Positions 11,860 to 23,299 of a stretch of 64,000 nucleotides of DNA are shown here, in pieces. The DNA comes from Trichobilharzia szidati. Lineage: Eukaryota; Platyhelminthes; Trematoda; Strigeidida; Schistosomatidae. Position numbers and translations under genes: made by a program. The DNA is taken from positions 24,064,977 through 24,128,976 of the forward strand of contig OX235271.1 of assembly GCA_944472155.2 (NCBI GenBank). The letters run 5' to 3'. The number at the start of each line of letters is the position of its first letter. Within the stretch, counting starts at the first letter, position 1. The notes under the pieces are model-generated. The model was not told where the DNA came from, made no database searches, and was given only the letters and a program-made list of their open reading frames with translations.

Positions 11860-12475
11860 GGATTGTCAGAAAAACCAATGAAGAAAGGACTTCAAGTGAA
11901 CATTGAGAAGACAGAGGTGATTAAGATACCCAACTAACAGCAGCAAATACCAATCACCACAAATGAAAGGAATCTACGGGAAGTCATCTCATTCACTTAC
12001 CTGAGCTGGGTAGCGTCGTTTCAACTATAGGTGGCATGGCTGAGGATATCAATGTCAGCCGGAATCGAACCAGTAAGCAAGACAGACACTTACAACTCTG
12101 AAATCAGTGTGGAAATCTGCAGCACTCAGTGCAAGGGACAATGCCCGGATTCCCGACAGTAGTGTCAAGTAGGCGAGTGGTTCAGAAACTTGGCGCGCAC
12201 CACCAGAAGCACTTCCAACAACCCACTGCAAACTTTTGTGAACATAAAGGACTAGCTATAAAGAACTCTTTAGTGTAGCGAACCAACCGAGAATCTATTG
12301 CCCAACAAATAGACCAAAGAAATCGCAGACGGATCCGGCACACTCTGAGAAGACTGCTAAGTGACACTATGCGCCATACCATCACTCGAGTGAAACCTAA
12401 ATGGGAAACAACGAGTTAGGTGTCTAGCTTGAAGCCCTGTTTTCTGCTGGGAACATAAAAGAATATAATAATAAT
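11860..12475 (+). mobile_element. LINE-A relic ending in a SINE-T-like tail
   Basis: The plus strand carries LINE-A landmarks (GGACTTCAAGTGAACATTGA, then GAGAAGACAGAGGTG, TCATTCACTTACCTGAGC). At about 12417 it switches to a SINE-type tail (CTAGCTTGAAGCCCTG) ending in AAT repeats. This is either a template switch or two adjacent fragments. Confidence 0.7.
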
Positions 12476-12804
12476 AATAAATATCCAAAAACTTGATTGA
12501 TATAAAGGAAGCCGATTTTAAAATCATTTCAAAACACTTAACTCATAGCTGGACAGCCTTTTCACATTACAGGTATCTATGATCAACACTGAAATGTTTT
12601 AATGTAGAGACACGTTTAACAGGCAACTATTTTCTCCCCTCGAAAAAAAAATACTAACGACAATGTAACAACGAGAACAGTAAAAAAAATGGGTTCGTTG
12701 CTCAGTAAGGTGGTCATTTCCTGTTCTGTTCCAAAGCGAACAACTCGTTGACGATTCATTCAACCCTTGTTGGGACAGAATCCCATAATCTATCAATTCT
12801 TCTT

Positions 12805-13540
12805 CTTATTATTGTATCCTTTAATTCCTAGAGGAACATAGGGCTTCAGCCAAACGTCTGTATTGCGTTCGGTTCTCTGCTAGAGTATTCACCTGGCCCC
12901 ATGTCTGCCCACACGTTTTCATCTCCTCTTCACATCACCTCCTCCAAGTCACCCTTGCACTGACGACCAACTCGCCGCTTCCCTTTCGGGTTCCACTCGA
13001 GCAATGGCTTGTCTAGTGATGTCACTTGATGCATTGTTTCCTCAGAGTATGACCAGCCAATCCATCTCCATTTCTTCCTGCCTATTTGTTCCACAATCGG
13101 TTCCTGCTGTGTTGGTTTGCTCCCAGAGACCTCACCCTGTTGCTGATCTTTTCTGGCTGGCCATCTGATCTTGAGTATTGAGCGAAGACAACTGTTAATG
13201 AAGGTGTGTAGTTTGTTTGAGATGCTCTTTATGACGCGTTGGCCAAGTCTCTGATCCGTATAGTAGCACTGACTTCCCATTGGAGTTGAAAATCCGGATC
13301 TTATTTTTGATGCTGAGTGTTGTTGACCTCCACACAGACTTGAGAGTAGTGAAAGCTTGTCTCGCTTTTCCGATCCTTGCTTTGATATCCTCGTCAGTTC
13401 CGCCTGTAGTTGAAACGATGCTTCCAAGGTAGGTAAAAGAAGTTGTTTCTTTCAGGTTCCTTCCATTTATGCTGATTGTTGTCAGTTGTTGTTGTTCTTG
13501 TCCAGGAATCTTCATCACCTCTGTCTTCTCTATCAATTTA
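12805..13540 (-). mobile_element. LINE-A relic, minus strand
   Basis: Reading frames at 12930-13427 and 13195-13536 (minus) cover EKTEVMKIPG, NGRNLKETTSFTYLGSIV, DIKARIGKARQAFTTLKSVW, VLLYGSETW and KRRVGRQCKGDLEEVM. This is one of the best-preserved copies of the LINE-A C-terminal region, split by a frameshift near 13200-13420. The catalytic RT motifs are lost through 5' truncation. Confidence 0.85.
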
Positions 13541-14044
13541 TCTATTTATCAATTCTTACTACTGCAAAAGAACAAACATCTTAGAGGTTCTTTATGCATA
13601 CATACACACATACACACAAAGATATAGAGACAACACACACACATTAACTGATGAATAATATTCTTCCTAAAGATATTTCTCTTGTTCAATTCATGCATAA
13701 TATTAGACAAGTGTGTTAATCTAGAAGGAAATGATTACATCTCCGCTACAGCTGTGTAGGAGGAGGGTATTTTCTCAGTGTGATAAAAAACAAACAACAA
13801 AAAATTAAATGCTTAAAAAGCTTTTTCTTTCTCTACAATATAACACAAACTAATTATGTAACAATAATGGCCAAAAAAAAAGAATATCAATGTTTCAATT
13901 TATCAAAAATGTACGCTACGACCCGCCCACCCATTAATCAGTCCTACCTTTCATCAACATGTTTCAGATCCATTTGAAAAATTCGTCCATCAACTTTACG
14001 ATATGCACAATTAAAAATAATCTTATAGACATTTTAAGTATCAG
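13541..14044. other. AT-rich stretch without recognised gene
   Basis: Contains CA-rich and A-rich runs only. Confidence 0.4.
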
Positions 14045-14490
14045 TTTGGTCATGGGATTTCATCATTAGCTGACATCGATTGACAAACTATTGGAAAACC
14101 ACCATCAGGGACTAGTGGACGGCTATTTCGTCAGCCAAGTTTGAGACTCTTCATCAGCATACATCCACTGATTGGGAGTTCGAACCCAGGAGCTTCTGGT
14201 TACAAGTTGAGCTAGTAGACCATTTAGCTACTGGGACTTGATCCAATGGCCAGCCAGTCTATGAGTTCCAACACCTGCCAATTTACGGCATAGCTCATTA
14301 GTGACTGGCCCTATTCAGGTGAGTAGTTACCTGCATTCTAATGAGAATTTGTGATCAGTAGGGTACAGAGAAGGTCGAGTGAGAGGACAAATACTCGCCA
14401 CCACCACCACCGATGACATTGGCTAGTGCCAGTCACGCTATATAGTGAATTATCGGCTGGTTGGCGATCGGATCAGGTCCCAGTAGCTTA
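14045..14490. repeat. HH-A repeat pair, partial
   Basis: A minus-strand unit (14045-14340) with head and hammerhead, followed by a partial plus-strand arm ending at GATCAGGTCCCAGTAGCTTA. Confidence 0.7.
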
Positions 14491-14634
14491 TAGAAATTTA
14501 TTCGAAAAGATACACAAGATACAGCCATCTGCGGAAAAAATAAGCTAAATTAATTCATTACACACATATACACAAGAGGACGAATACTGCAATATGCAGA
14601 GATCAGAATATTAGACAGAAAACCAAATGTTTAC

Positions 14635-15255
14635 GAGTTGATCACGGATTGATATCAGTTAGAGAACCATTGAAAACCAGCCACACGGCGTACTGGACAG
14701 CTGTTTCATCCTAGTTTGGGAATCATCGGCAGTACTCACCCACTGCCAGCCAGGGTTCGAACCCAGGACCTTCCGGTTACAAGGCAATCTCGTATACCAT
14801 TCAGCCACTGGGATCTTACAAACCAACTATAGAAAATTAATCTGATGATCGCTAGTGACTTGCTACAGGATGGAGTTTCCTGCAGTGAGTTTTAGTGAGA
14901 AGTCGTGACCAGTGAGGTCCAACCAGTCAAGTGTGAGGATAGATGTCCCACCGACGACATTGGTTAGGGTCGGCGCTATATCACGAATTGTTAGAAGCTA
15001 GAATTCATAGTCTGGCTGGCCATTGAATCGGGTCCCAGTGGCTGAATGGTATACGAGTAGCTTGCCTTGTAACCGGAAAGTCCTGGGTTCAAACCCTGGT
15101 TGGCGGTGGGTGAGTACTGCCGATGATTCCCAAACTAGGATGAAACAGCAGCTGTCCAGTACACCGTGTGGCTGGTTTTCAATGGTTCTCTAACTGATAT
15201 CAATCCGTGATCAACTCATCAAAACAAAACTAATCCTTACAAATCAACTATAGAA
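14635..15255. repeat. HH-A hammerhead repeats, inverted pair
   Basis: A minus-strand unit (14635-14830) and a plus-strand unit (about 14850-15255). The two arms are nearly mirror copies of each other, including the tail GATATCAATCCGTGATCAA, suggesting that they moved or arose together. Confidence 0.75.
14690..14739 (-). ncRNA. degenerate hammerhead (HH-A)
   Basis: Minus strand: GAGTACTG, core CCGATGA, TTCC/GGAT around CAAACTA, GAAA, CAGCTG, TC, CAGTAC. Stem I and stem III are kept. The core has U4 changed to C and the first stem II pair is a T-T mismatch. The plus-strand sister at about 15113-15163 has the same core change. Confidence 0.6.
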
Positions 15256-15429
15256 AATCCAATGAAAAAAGATAACGAGAATAGACAATGAAAAATTAAA
15301 AAGCACCAAGAGTACGCAACAGTTAACAGTGTATGTAGGCAAGTAAATGAGACCTACTATTAACAGTATGTGCGTGTACTAATAGTGAATGTATTGTAAA
15401 TGTGTACTTGTAAAATTTAGTAATAACTA

Positions 15430-16280
15430 TCCTTCTATACGAATATAATACACAGTTAATTCCATTATGGGTAAATTTTATTTTGATAAAGTCTCACAGT
15501 GTTATACAGTAATGTTTACTGATGACGTTTCGAGCACAATTTATTGCTCATAATCATATCAAGGTAATCACACGACTTCCTCAATTCATTTATATAGTTC
15601 CACTGTTTTTCACTTGATTTGATTGGTAGTATTATTTTCCATATTTCGGGTATGAGTGATGATTCATTCCTATTGCATGTGTTGGGTGTAGATTCGATGA
15701 ACAAGGATTCAGTAATCAACCTCTCTCTCCACCTACCTAGATTACTTTTTAGAATTTTAACCCTCTCCCACCCTATTGTGTGATTGTGTGTTATTGCATG
15801 TAGTGCGATTGCTGAGCTTTTTTCTAAATTACTTATCTTCTCTGGGTCAACCATTCTTACCTTAGCTAAATTCTTATGTTCTGACAATCTGACTACCCCG
15901 ACCTACTAGTTTGACTGACCTATGTAGTTGATCTCACAGTCATTGCAGGGTATTTTGTAAATTATATTATTTTGTCTAATTGACTCAACTGGGTCCTTTA
16001 ACCTACAAAGCTTGTCCCTGAGTGAGTTTGTAGGTTTGAATACCATCCTAATTCCTGCTTTATTTAGAATCCTACGTAGGGTCTCAGATGTCCCCTCTTT
16101 ATATGGTATAACTGTAGATGACTTATTTTCTCTCTTGTTTATATTATTATTACTAGTTTCACAATTCTTTTTCTTTTGGCCTTCTTCAATCTTCCTAATG
16201 AATTTTAAAGGATAGTTGTTTAACACCAATGCCTCTTCTATCTGTTTTATTTCTTCATTTAACTCTTTTTTCAATTCAAT
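15430..16280 (-). mobile_element. PLE-A, GIY-YIG endonuclease half (minus copy)
   Basis: Minus-strand frames (15906-16298, then 15516-15887) encode ALVLNNYPLKFIRKIEEGQ, VIPYKEGTSETLRRILNKAG, YKIPCNDCEINYIGQS and, after two in-frame TAG codons (15903-15908), LSEHKNLAKVRMVDPEKIS and KLCSKRHQ. NYIGQ is the YIG of the GIY-YIG nuclease of Penelope-like elements. The nuclease nicks target DNA for reverse transcription in this class. The RT domain is absent from this arm. Confidence 0.85.
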
Positions 16281-16366
16281 TAGAGAATGATGAAACAATG
16301 GTTAGTTTTGATATAACCAGTCTTTATACTAACATACTAATCAATATGGACTTAGAAGCAGCAGAA
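16281..16366 (+). mobile_element. PLE-A RT motif A fragment
   Basis: Plus strand reads MVSFDITSLYTNILINMD, the motif A (first catalytic Asp) block of Penelope-type reverse transcriptase. It is trapped between inverted PLE-A pieces. Confidence 0.7.
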
Positions 16367-16518
16367 ATATAAGAATAAAACTTGTGTACTGTGGTAGAAT
16401 GTAATTCCATTATGGGTAAATTTTGTTTTGATAAAGCCTCACAGTGTTATACAGCAATGTTTACTGATGACGTTTTGAGCACAATTTATTGCTCATAATC
16501 ATATCAAGGAAATTACAC
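16367..16518 (-). mobile_element. PLE-A inverted 3' end
   Basis: The minus-strand terminal segment (GAGCAATAAATTGTGCTC palindromic block, then the AAACGTCATCAGTAAACATT region) repeats the 3' end seen at 17560-17695 in inverse orientation. Confidence 0.8.
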
Positions 16519-17695
16519 GACTTTGAAATTCCAAAAATATGGTGGAGATATGTGGATGACACTTTCACAGTGTTAAAAACAGAACTTATCTCTAGCTTCT
16601 TGACACACATAAACTCACTAGTGCAGGGAATAAAATTCACATTTGAAGCCGAAAATGAGCAAGGAGAATTAGCTATGTTAGATTGTAAAATAAAACGAAT
16701 AGAAGGCAAACTACACACTAGTGTTTATAGAAAACCAACGCATTCCAATAGATCTTTAGACTTTAATTCATCTCATCCTTTAACTGTTAAGGCAGGCTTA
16801 GTTAAGTGTTTAATAAACCGAGCAATGGCACTAAGTAGCACAAACAGATACCTAAATGATGAAATAAAACAGATAGAAGAGGCGTTGGTGTTAAATAACT
16901 ATCCTTTAAAATTCACTAGGAAGATTGAAAAAGGCCAAAAGAAAAATAAAAATAATTGTGAAACTAGTAATAATAATATAAACAAGATAGAATATAAGTC
17001 ATCTACAGTTATACCATATAAAGAGGGGACATCTGAGACCCTACGTAGGATTCTAAATAAAGCAGGAATTAGGATGGTATTCAAACCTACAAACTCACTC
17101 AGGGACAAGCTTTGTAGGTTAAAGGACCCAGTTGAGTCAATTAGACAAAATAATATAATTTACAAAATACCCTGCAATGACTGTGAGATCAACTACATAG
17201 GTCAGAACTAGTAGGTCGGAGTAGTCAGATTGTCAGAACATAAGAATTTAGCTAAGATAAGAATGGTTGACCCAGAGAAGATAAGTAATTTAGAAAAAAG
17301 CTCAGCAATCGCACTACATGCAATAACACACAATCACACAATAGGGTGGGAGAGGGTTAAAATTCTAAAAAGTAATCTAGGTAGGTGGAGAGAGAGGTTG
17401 ATTACTGAATCCTTGTTCATCGAATCTACACCCAACACATGCAATAGGAATGAATCATCACTCATACCCGAAATATGGAAAATAATACTACCAATCAAAT
17501 CAAGTGAAAAACTGTGGAACTATATAAATGAATTGAGGAAGTCGTGTGATTACCTTGATATGATTATGAGCAATAAATTGTGCTCGAAACGTCATCAGTA
17601 AACATTACTGTATAACACTGTGAGACTTTATCAAAATAAAATTTACCCATAATGGAATTACACTCTACCACAGTGTACAAGTTTTATTCTTATAT
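16519..17695 (+). mobile_element. PLE-A, RT C-terminus plus GIY-YIG endonuclease and 3' end
   Basis: The open frame 16489-17211 and its in-frame continuation 17230-17601 contain the RT motif WWRYVDDTFTVLKTE with the catalytic YVDD, then DCKIKRIEGKLHTSVYRKP, YKIPCNDCEINYIGQN and SEHKNLAKIRMVDPEKIS. The only break is TAG TAG at 17209-17214 directly after the YIG block. The N-terminal RT motifs are replaced by the inverted 3' end at 16367-16518. The 3' end runs to a segment ending TTTATTCTTATATC. Confidence 0.88.
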
Positions 17696-17934
17696 CAACA
17701 CACAGTTAAATCAATAGGATAGACTGATGGATATTTTCGTAAATAAAACGAAGTACACTGTCGTACACTGTGAACGCACACCTAGGCATAATATAAACGC
17801 GTGCACACATATGCAGGAAAAAAAAACAGAATGCGAATCGACAAATGATAAAGACAAAGAAGAGTAAAAAGCATCATTAACCGAAAGTAATTAAGGTAAA
17901 ACGATTGATGGACATCTACTTCTTACTCTCCTAA

Positions 17935-18265
17935 TAATAATAATACTGACAAGATTTATCAGTAGTATATAGAGAGATGTTCATTGGCACACAAAAATAT
18001 CAAATAGCGGAGTGATAGGCTTGACGTCAAAGAGAGGAAATGATTCAGAGTTGCGGAAAAAAAACATGAGAGACACGAAAAGAAGACAAACAAACACAAT
18101 ACGAAGGAAGGGCAGAAGAGCAGCACAGCACAGCACCAGCACGGAAGATCTGTGCAGTAAATGACGATTTTCAGATAAGGTATACATAATTTCGCTATAC
18201 AGAGATATCACTTTGCGAAAAAAAAACTTTCCGTTCCCACGTCTCTTGTCCTCTGTCATTACAAT
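17935..18265 (+). repeat. DR2 dispersed repeat, copy 2
   Basis: It shares with the 9.5-kb copy GATTTATCAGTAGTATATA, the AAAATATCAAATAGC block, and the ACGAAAAGAAGACAAA...CACAATACGAA block. This is the longest uninterrupted copy. Confidence 0.65.
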
Positions 18266-18605
18266 ATATTACTCTGAGTGGTTACGAATTTTCTGTCTGG
18301 AAACTCGACTTCCAACCAGTTAGTCAGGAAACGGAATCTCTAATTGAGTCTCACCAATCAATCACAGACAAATATAAAACTTACAACTCAGTGTAGAAAT
18401 GAATAGCTTTCAAGTGCTATATCTAATAATAGAAATATTATAAAATAAGTAAGCGAAAAAGAAAGCAATCGAAACTGGAGTATGGAAAATAAATAATAAC
18501 AAATGGTTTAGTATAAGAGAAAAATAAAGTATCTGTTCGACGCAGTGATTAACTTTGAATAGGGGGGGGTGACCAAGAGATCCCCAAAGAATAGCTGCTG
18601 CTAAC

Positions 18606-18810
18606 CTTGATGTAGTGGTTGGGCTTGGCTTGCATATATCGCAAAGACCCAGGAAAAACTACACTGGATGGAAATAAAATGTTCCCACAGTCACATAACA
18701 CTAATGCACCCCTCTGTTTCAAGTACCCCAACAAGAAATCAACTTCCACGGTGTTGGCAGTCAGGAAACAATAACCGCCCAAACACTTCCTAAAAGCACT
18801 CAAATATTTC
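18606..18810 (-). CDS. possible coding exon, unidentified
   Basis: A minus-strand stretch, open for about 90 codons, with a plausible acceptor (GTGCTCAG before 18810) and a donor-like CAAG|GTTAGC at 18606. Codon content looks like real protein: CLGGYCFLTANTVEVDF, YLKQRGALVLCDCGNILF and YMQAKPNHYIK. I do not recognise the family. It could be an exon of the minus-strand BUB1-like gene, an exon of another gene, or an unrecognised transposon ORF. Confidence 0.3.
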
Positions 18811-18926
18811 CTGAGCACGAGGAGACAACAAGTGTAAGAAATTAACGAAAATGTTACTTAATTCAAAAGAGCTGACCCTTGTTACTCAGTGACTTAATGG
18901 ATATTGAATGTTTAAGAATATGAAGC

Positions 18927-19171
18927 GTCGGTGGAACAGCAGTAGTATGCTCGCCAACCACGCCTCGTGTGGTTCGGGGTTTGATCCCCAGCCGATGCAC
19001 TCATTCCACGTTAAGCCAGTAATAACTGTTGAAGAGGGCAGGTTTGGGCATGAAGCTAGCAACCCCATCCTGTCAACAACAAAAAAATAAACACAACTGC
19101 TACCGAAACTTCAAAGCTCTGGCTTGAAGTCCCATTTTCCACTGGGAACGCGAAGGAATTTTAAAAAAAGA
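18927..19171 (+). mobile_element. SINE-T with target duplication
   Basis: A full-length SINE-T (head GTCGGTGGAACAGCAGTAG, tail ending GAACGCGAAGGAATTTT). It is flanked by 13-bp direct repeats AAGAATATGAAGC at 18914-18926 and 19172-19184. Confidence 0.9.
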
Positions 19172-19329
19172 AAGAATATGAAGCAACATGCGCTAGGTTG
19201 ACGCTTTCGTTAAGAATGGTATTCTTCACTTGGAGGAAGAAGATATATACAATATGGATGAATCATAAATAGAATTAGATGTATGTCAGTCCTGGATTTC
19301 ATAGCTATTCGCTACCGATAAACTAACAG

Positions 19330-19685
19330 TAATCAATTCCATATCAGATAAGTTTTATTTTAAATATTACACACAACTAAATGACACGTTTTCGAGCAGC
19401 ATTTATTGCTTATAATCATATCAATTCTGTCAAACGCTTTCACGATTTGTCTTATAGATTATGTTCTCTCTTTCAGTCTCTCCCTTTCCATATACCCCTT
19501 GTTGTTTGTTGCAGCACTTTCCATATCTCTGGTATAGGCGGCATTGCGTCATTCCGATTGCATGTATGCGGTGATTAACCTCCCTATCTCTTTCTCTCCA
19601 TCTAATCATATTACATTTTAATACTATCACCCCTTTCCACCTCACCTATTGTGTGATTATATGTAAGTGAATGCAATACAATACA
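19330..19685 (-). mobile_element. PLE-A 3' end, minus arm
   Basis: The complement of the PLE-A end (GAGCAGCATTTATTGC block) with a decayed endonuclease C-terminal region. Together with 19925-20412 it forms an inverted pair whose centre received a SINE-T. Confidence 0.75.
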
Positions 19686-19687
19686 AT

Positions 19688-19920
19688 TTATTTTTTTCCT
19701 TCACGTTCCCCAGTGGAACATAGGGATTCAAGCTAATGGCTTGAAGTTTCTGTAGCAGTGTTTATTTTACAGGATGGGGTTGCTAGCCTCATGCCCAACC
19801 TTTCCTCTTTACCAGCATTATTTCTGGCTTAACGAGGTAAAGGAGTGCGTCGGCCGGGGATTGAACCCCGGATCATGTGCATGGTCGGCGGGCGTCCTAA
19901 CCGCTATACCACCGACGCAC
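19688..19920 (-). mobile_element. SINE-T inside the inverted PLE-A pair
   Basis: A minus-strand full-length copy with a T-rich left end and a well-preserved head: B-box complement GGATTGAACC and A-box complement CCTAACCGCTATACCACC. Confidence 0.85.
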
Positions 19921-19924
19921 TATA

Positions 19925-20412
19925 TTTAACTTATCACAGTCAATCACTCTAGGTCTAGAAAACTTTTTAAGTTCCAATGACCAATGACCAATAACCACGA
20001 AAAAAGCTTAGCCATTGCATTCACTTGCATATGACCACAAAATAGGGTGGGATAGAGTAAAAGTATAGGTGGAGAGAGAGGGAGAGGTTAATCACCGAAG
20101 CTTTGTTTATCGATTCAACACCGCATACGTGCAATCGGAATGACGCAATGCCGCCTATACCAGAAATATGGAAAATGGCAATAAACAACAAGGGGAATAT
20201 GGAGAGGGAGAGACAGAAGGAGAGAATATATGTATATGTATAAGACAAATCGTGAAACCGTTTGACAGAATTGATATGATTATGAGCAATAAATTGTGCT
20301 GGAAAACGTGTCATCCGGTTGTTAATACTGCATCGCTGTGTGATATTTAAAATAAACTTACTTAATATGGAATTACATTCTACCACAGTGTCCTAGTTCT
20401 ACACTTACATTA
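19925..20412 (+). mobile_element. PLE-A 3' end, plus arm
   Basis: A plus-strand decayed endonuclease end (ATGATTATGAGCAATAAATT, then GTGCTGGAAAACGTGTCATC) through the 3' terminus CATTCTACCACAGTG. It mirrors the arm at 19330-19685. Confidence 0.75.
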
Positions 20413-20712
20413 ATAACAGTAATCAAGAATATAAGAAAAGTATGGAGAAGTTAAAGTATCATATCTAAAGTCGAGTTCTGTCAAAAGTTGACCTCAAAGA
20501 ACCTATCAGATTTAGGGAAGGGTCATTCCAAAATTACATCATGTCTGCCTTTTTGGAATTGGCGAGGATAAGTGCAGTATTCTACTCATTTCTTAGATAC
20601 TTTCTCTGTAAATCTATACTTTTAAGTAGGGTTATGGTATTTAGGGTTAAGGTTAGTATCACAGTTAGAGTTAGCGATAGAGATTAAGGGACAGTGTCAG
20701 AAATATCAATGC
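20413..20712. other. unassigned AT-rich stretch
   Basis: Contains GGTTAGGGTTAAGG-like runs near 20628-20660. No gene seen. Confidence 0.4.
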
Positions 20713-20722
20713 ACCTCAACGT

Positions 20723-20952
20723 TTTTTTTCCTTCACGTTCTCCAGTGGAACATAGGGCTTCAAGCTAGTGGCTTGAAGTTTCTGTAGCAGTGTTTATTTT
20801 ACAGGATGGGGTTGCTAGCCTCATGCCCAACCTTTCCTCTTCACCAGCATTATTTATGGCTTAGCGAGGTAAGGGAGTGAGTCGGCCGGGGATCGAACTC
20901 CGGACCATGTGAATGGTCAGCGAGCGTCCTAACCACTATTCCACCGACGCAT
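20723..20952 (-). mobile_element. SINE-T with target duplication
   Basis: A minus-strand full-length copy flanked by ACCTCAACGT at 20713-20722 and 20953-20962. Confidence 0.9.
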
Positions 20953-20962
20953 ACCTCAACGT

Positions 20963-21361
20963 ACTATGATCTAAAGTCCCCTGGATGAATGCAACTATCG
21001 CGGATAGTATGATATCTTGATAAATTATCCATGTAGTGACTGGCAGATATTCTTACATCACGGAAGTGACAATTATCCAGTGTAATTATCATGTCTGCAA
21101 TTTTTTAAAATGCATTTTCCAGACGATTATCCGACTTTTTTACATTTGAATTCCGATTGGTCGTCATTCAAGGTCACTGTGATTTTGGCTATTATAGTTT
21201 AACTTTGCCTCAAGTATTTATGATAATAATATACGAATGAATAGGCGGTTGAAAATAAGGATTTCATTCCACTAACAAGCTAAATAACAACAAATGAAAG
21301 ACAATTGTCTGAAGTGGAGATCAATTAAGCTTGCATATTAAATCAAATTCTTCAGGCGGCG
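20963..21361. other. unassigned stretch
   Basis: No exon or repeat recognised. Confidence 0.4.
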
Positions 21362-22555
21362 ACATTAAAATACTAATGGGATACATGAACGCCAAACTGA
21401 GGGCAGACAACACAGGAGGAGAACTCATCATGGGAAGCTCTCGGAGAAATGAATGAAAATGGAGAACTCTTCACTGACTTCTGCGCCTTCAATGAACTAG
21501 TGATTGGTGGCTCCACAAAGGGAAACTCACGGAATCCTTAGAAGTGAAGATAGGAGTAAGACAAGCAGGCTGCCTACTATCTCCAATAATTTTCCTGATT
21601 GCAGTAGACTGGATAATGCGACAGACAACGGCGAGCAGCAAAGAAACAGGCATGAAATCGACCCGCATAAAAAACTTGTAAGATATCGACTAAGGCGATG
21701 ATTTATGTCTGATTTCTCACAAAAGGGAAGATATGCAAGTGAAAAGAAACAAGTTGGAGGAATAAACATCAAAGATAGGACTCACTTCAGATGAACATAG
21801 AGAAAACAGAGGTGATGAAGATTCCTGGCCAACAGCAACTGCAACCACAACAATAGACAACAATCAGACAGCATATATGCGAGGAATCTGAAAGAAGCAA
21901 CATCCTTTACCACCTACCTACCCACCTGGGAAGCATAGCTTCAACTACAGGCGAACAGAACGGACGAGAATATCACCGAAGCGAGGATCATCGGGAAATC
22001 AAGATAAGCTCTCATTACTCTCAAGTCTGTGTGAAAATCAACACCACTACTCAGCATGAAAAATAAGATCCGGATTTTCAACTCCAATGTGAAGTCAGTG
22101 CTACTCACTATACGGATCAGAGACTTGCCGTGGTACAAATACTGCACTTCGAACAAACTACAGGCTTTCATCAACAACTGTCTTCGCTCAATACTACTCA
22201 AGGTCAGATGAACGGCCAGAAAAGATCAGAAATAGTGAGGGACCTCTGGCAATGAGCGAACCAACCCAGAGGTAATCAGTTGTGCAAGAAATATGCAGGA
22301 AGAAATGGAGGTGGATTGGCCATACTCTGAGGAAACAAATCATCAAATGACATCACACTTCAAGCCATCACTCGAGTGGAGGGCGAATGGGAAGCGGCGA
22401 GTTGGTCGTCAGTTCGAGGGCGGCATGGAGGAGGAGGAAGTAATGTGGGCAGACATGGAACCGAGTGAAAACGTTAGCAGATAACCGAAAGCAATGGAGA
22501 CGTGCGGTTGAAGCCCTATGTTCCTCTAGGAATTAAATGAAACAATAATAATAAT
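21362..22555 (+). mobile_element. LINE-A with endonuclease-to-RT internal deletion
   Basis: The only LINE-A copy here that retains part of the apurinic endonuclease domain: frames read ILMGYMNAKLRADNTGGE and, in another frame, a NENGELFTDF-like segment. It then jumps at about 21510 into the RT region (GVRQAGCLLSPIIFLIAVDW) and the C-terminal region (VLLTIRIRDL, WRANGKRRVGRQFEG). The 3' end is GAAGCCCTATGTTCCTCTAG followed by AATAATAATGA. Several frameshifts make it non-functional. Confidence 0.85.
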
Positions 22556-22734
22556 GATATAATCCCTTGGAAACCGAAATTATTGAGACCACAATATGTG
22601 GTCAGTTTATTACCGTAAATAGCAATCAAGAAACCAAGCATAAATATGCTTGACACTACATACTACTGATTCGTTGAAATGAGTAGTTGTACAACACTCA
22701 CACTAACTAGTAGTGCCCGTTAGTCAGGTAGAAA
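22556..22734. other. unassigned stretch
   Basis: No gene or repeat recognised. Confidence 0.35.
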
Positions 22735-22935
22735 GTGATTTAAACACCGGACGGTCGTTTCATTCACTTTGGGGAGAAGCTCGTCGGTGGTGCAGTGTAC
22801 CAGGTTTGACTCACTTCACAGAGCTGAATCAGGTCGAACTATCCGAATTCCCGCTACAAGGCTTGAGCGACCTGGTTATGCGTTAGGTCTAATTCATAAG
22901 CTGCAATTTAAATCACTTCAATTTGACTGTCAAAC
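22735..22935 (-). repeat. possible fourth hammerhead-type tRNA-like repeat
   Basis: Minus strand: a B-box-like TAGTTCGACCTGATTC is followed downstream by CACCG-ACGAGC...AATGAAACG-ACCGTC-CGGTG. CACCG pairs exactly with CGGTG (stem I), and GAAA and GTC are present. The CTG of the core is missing and stem II is poor. The architecture copies HH-A but the sequence differs. Confidence 0.4.
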
Positions 22936-23299
22936 ACTACTTGGTTGATGTGAGTGTTCTCCAGCTAACAACACATCTCAATCGATTATTATACTATATA
23001 GCGTTATGCAGCACATATACACATCTTGATAAAGTTTAAATATGGTATAGAACGTTTATGGTCAACAAACACAATGATATTTTTAGAAAAAATAGCCCTG
23101 TGGATTCCTTAAAATCAAGAGAACAAACAAAGAAACAACCATGCGTTTAGTTACAGTGTAATAACAGCCGCAAGATGATGACCTTGAGCAACCAAAACGA
23201 ATAAAGAACTTTAAAAAACGAAAAAACTTTATTGATAAAGTGTAAACTTAAATGTTAAGACTATTAAATGGATTAGCCTAACCTCTCTAAACCTAACTT
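22936..23299. other. unassigned AT-rich stretch
   Basis: No gene seen. Confidence 0.35.
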
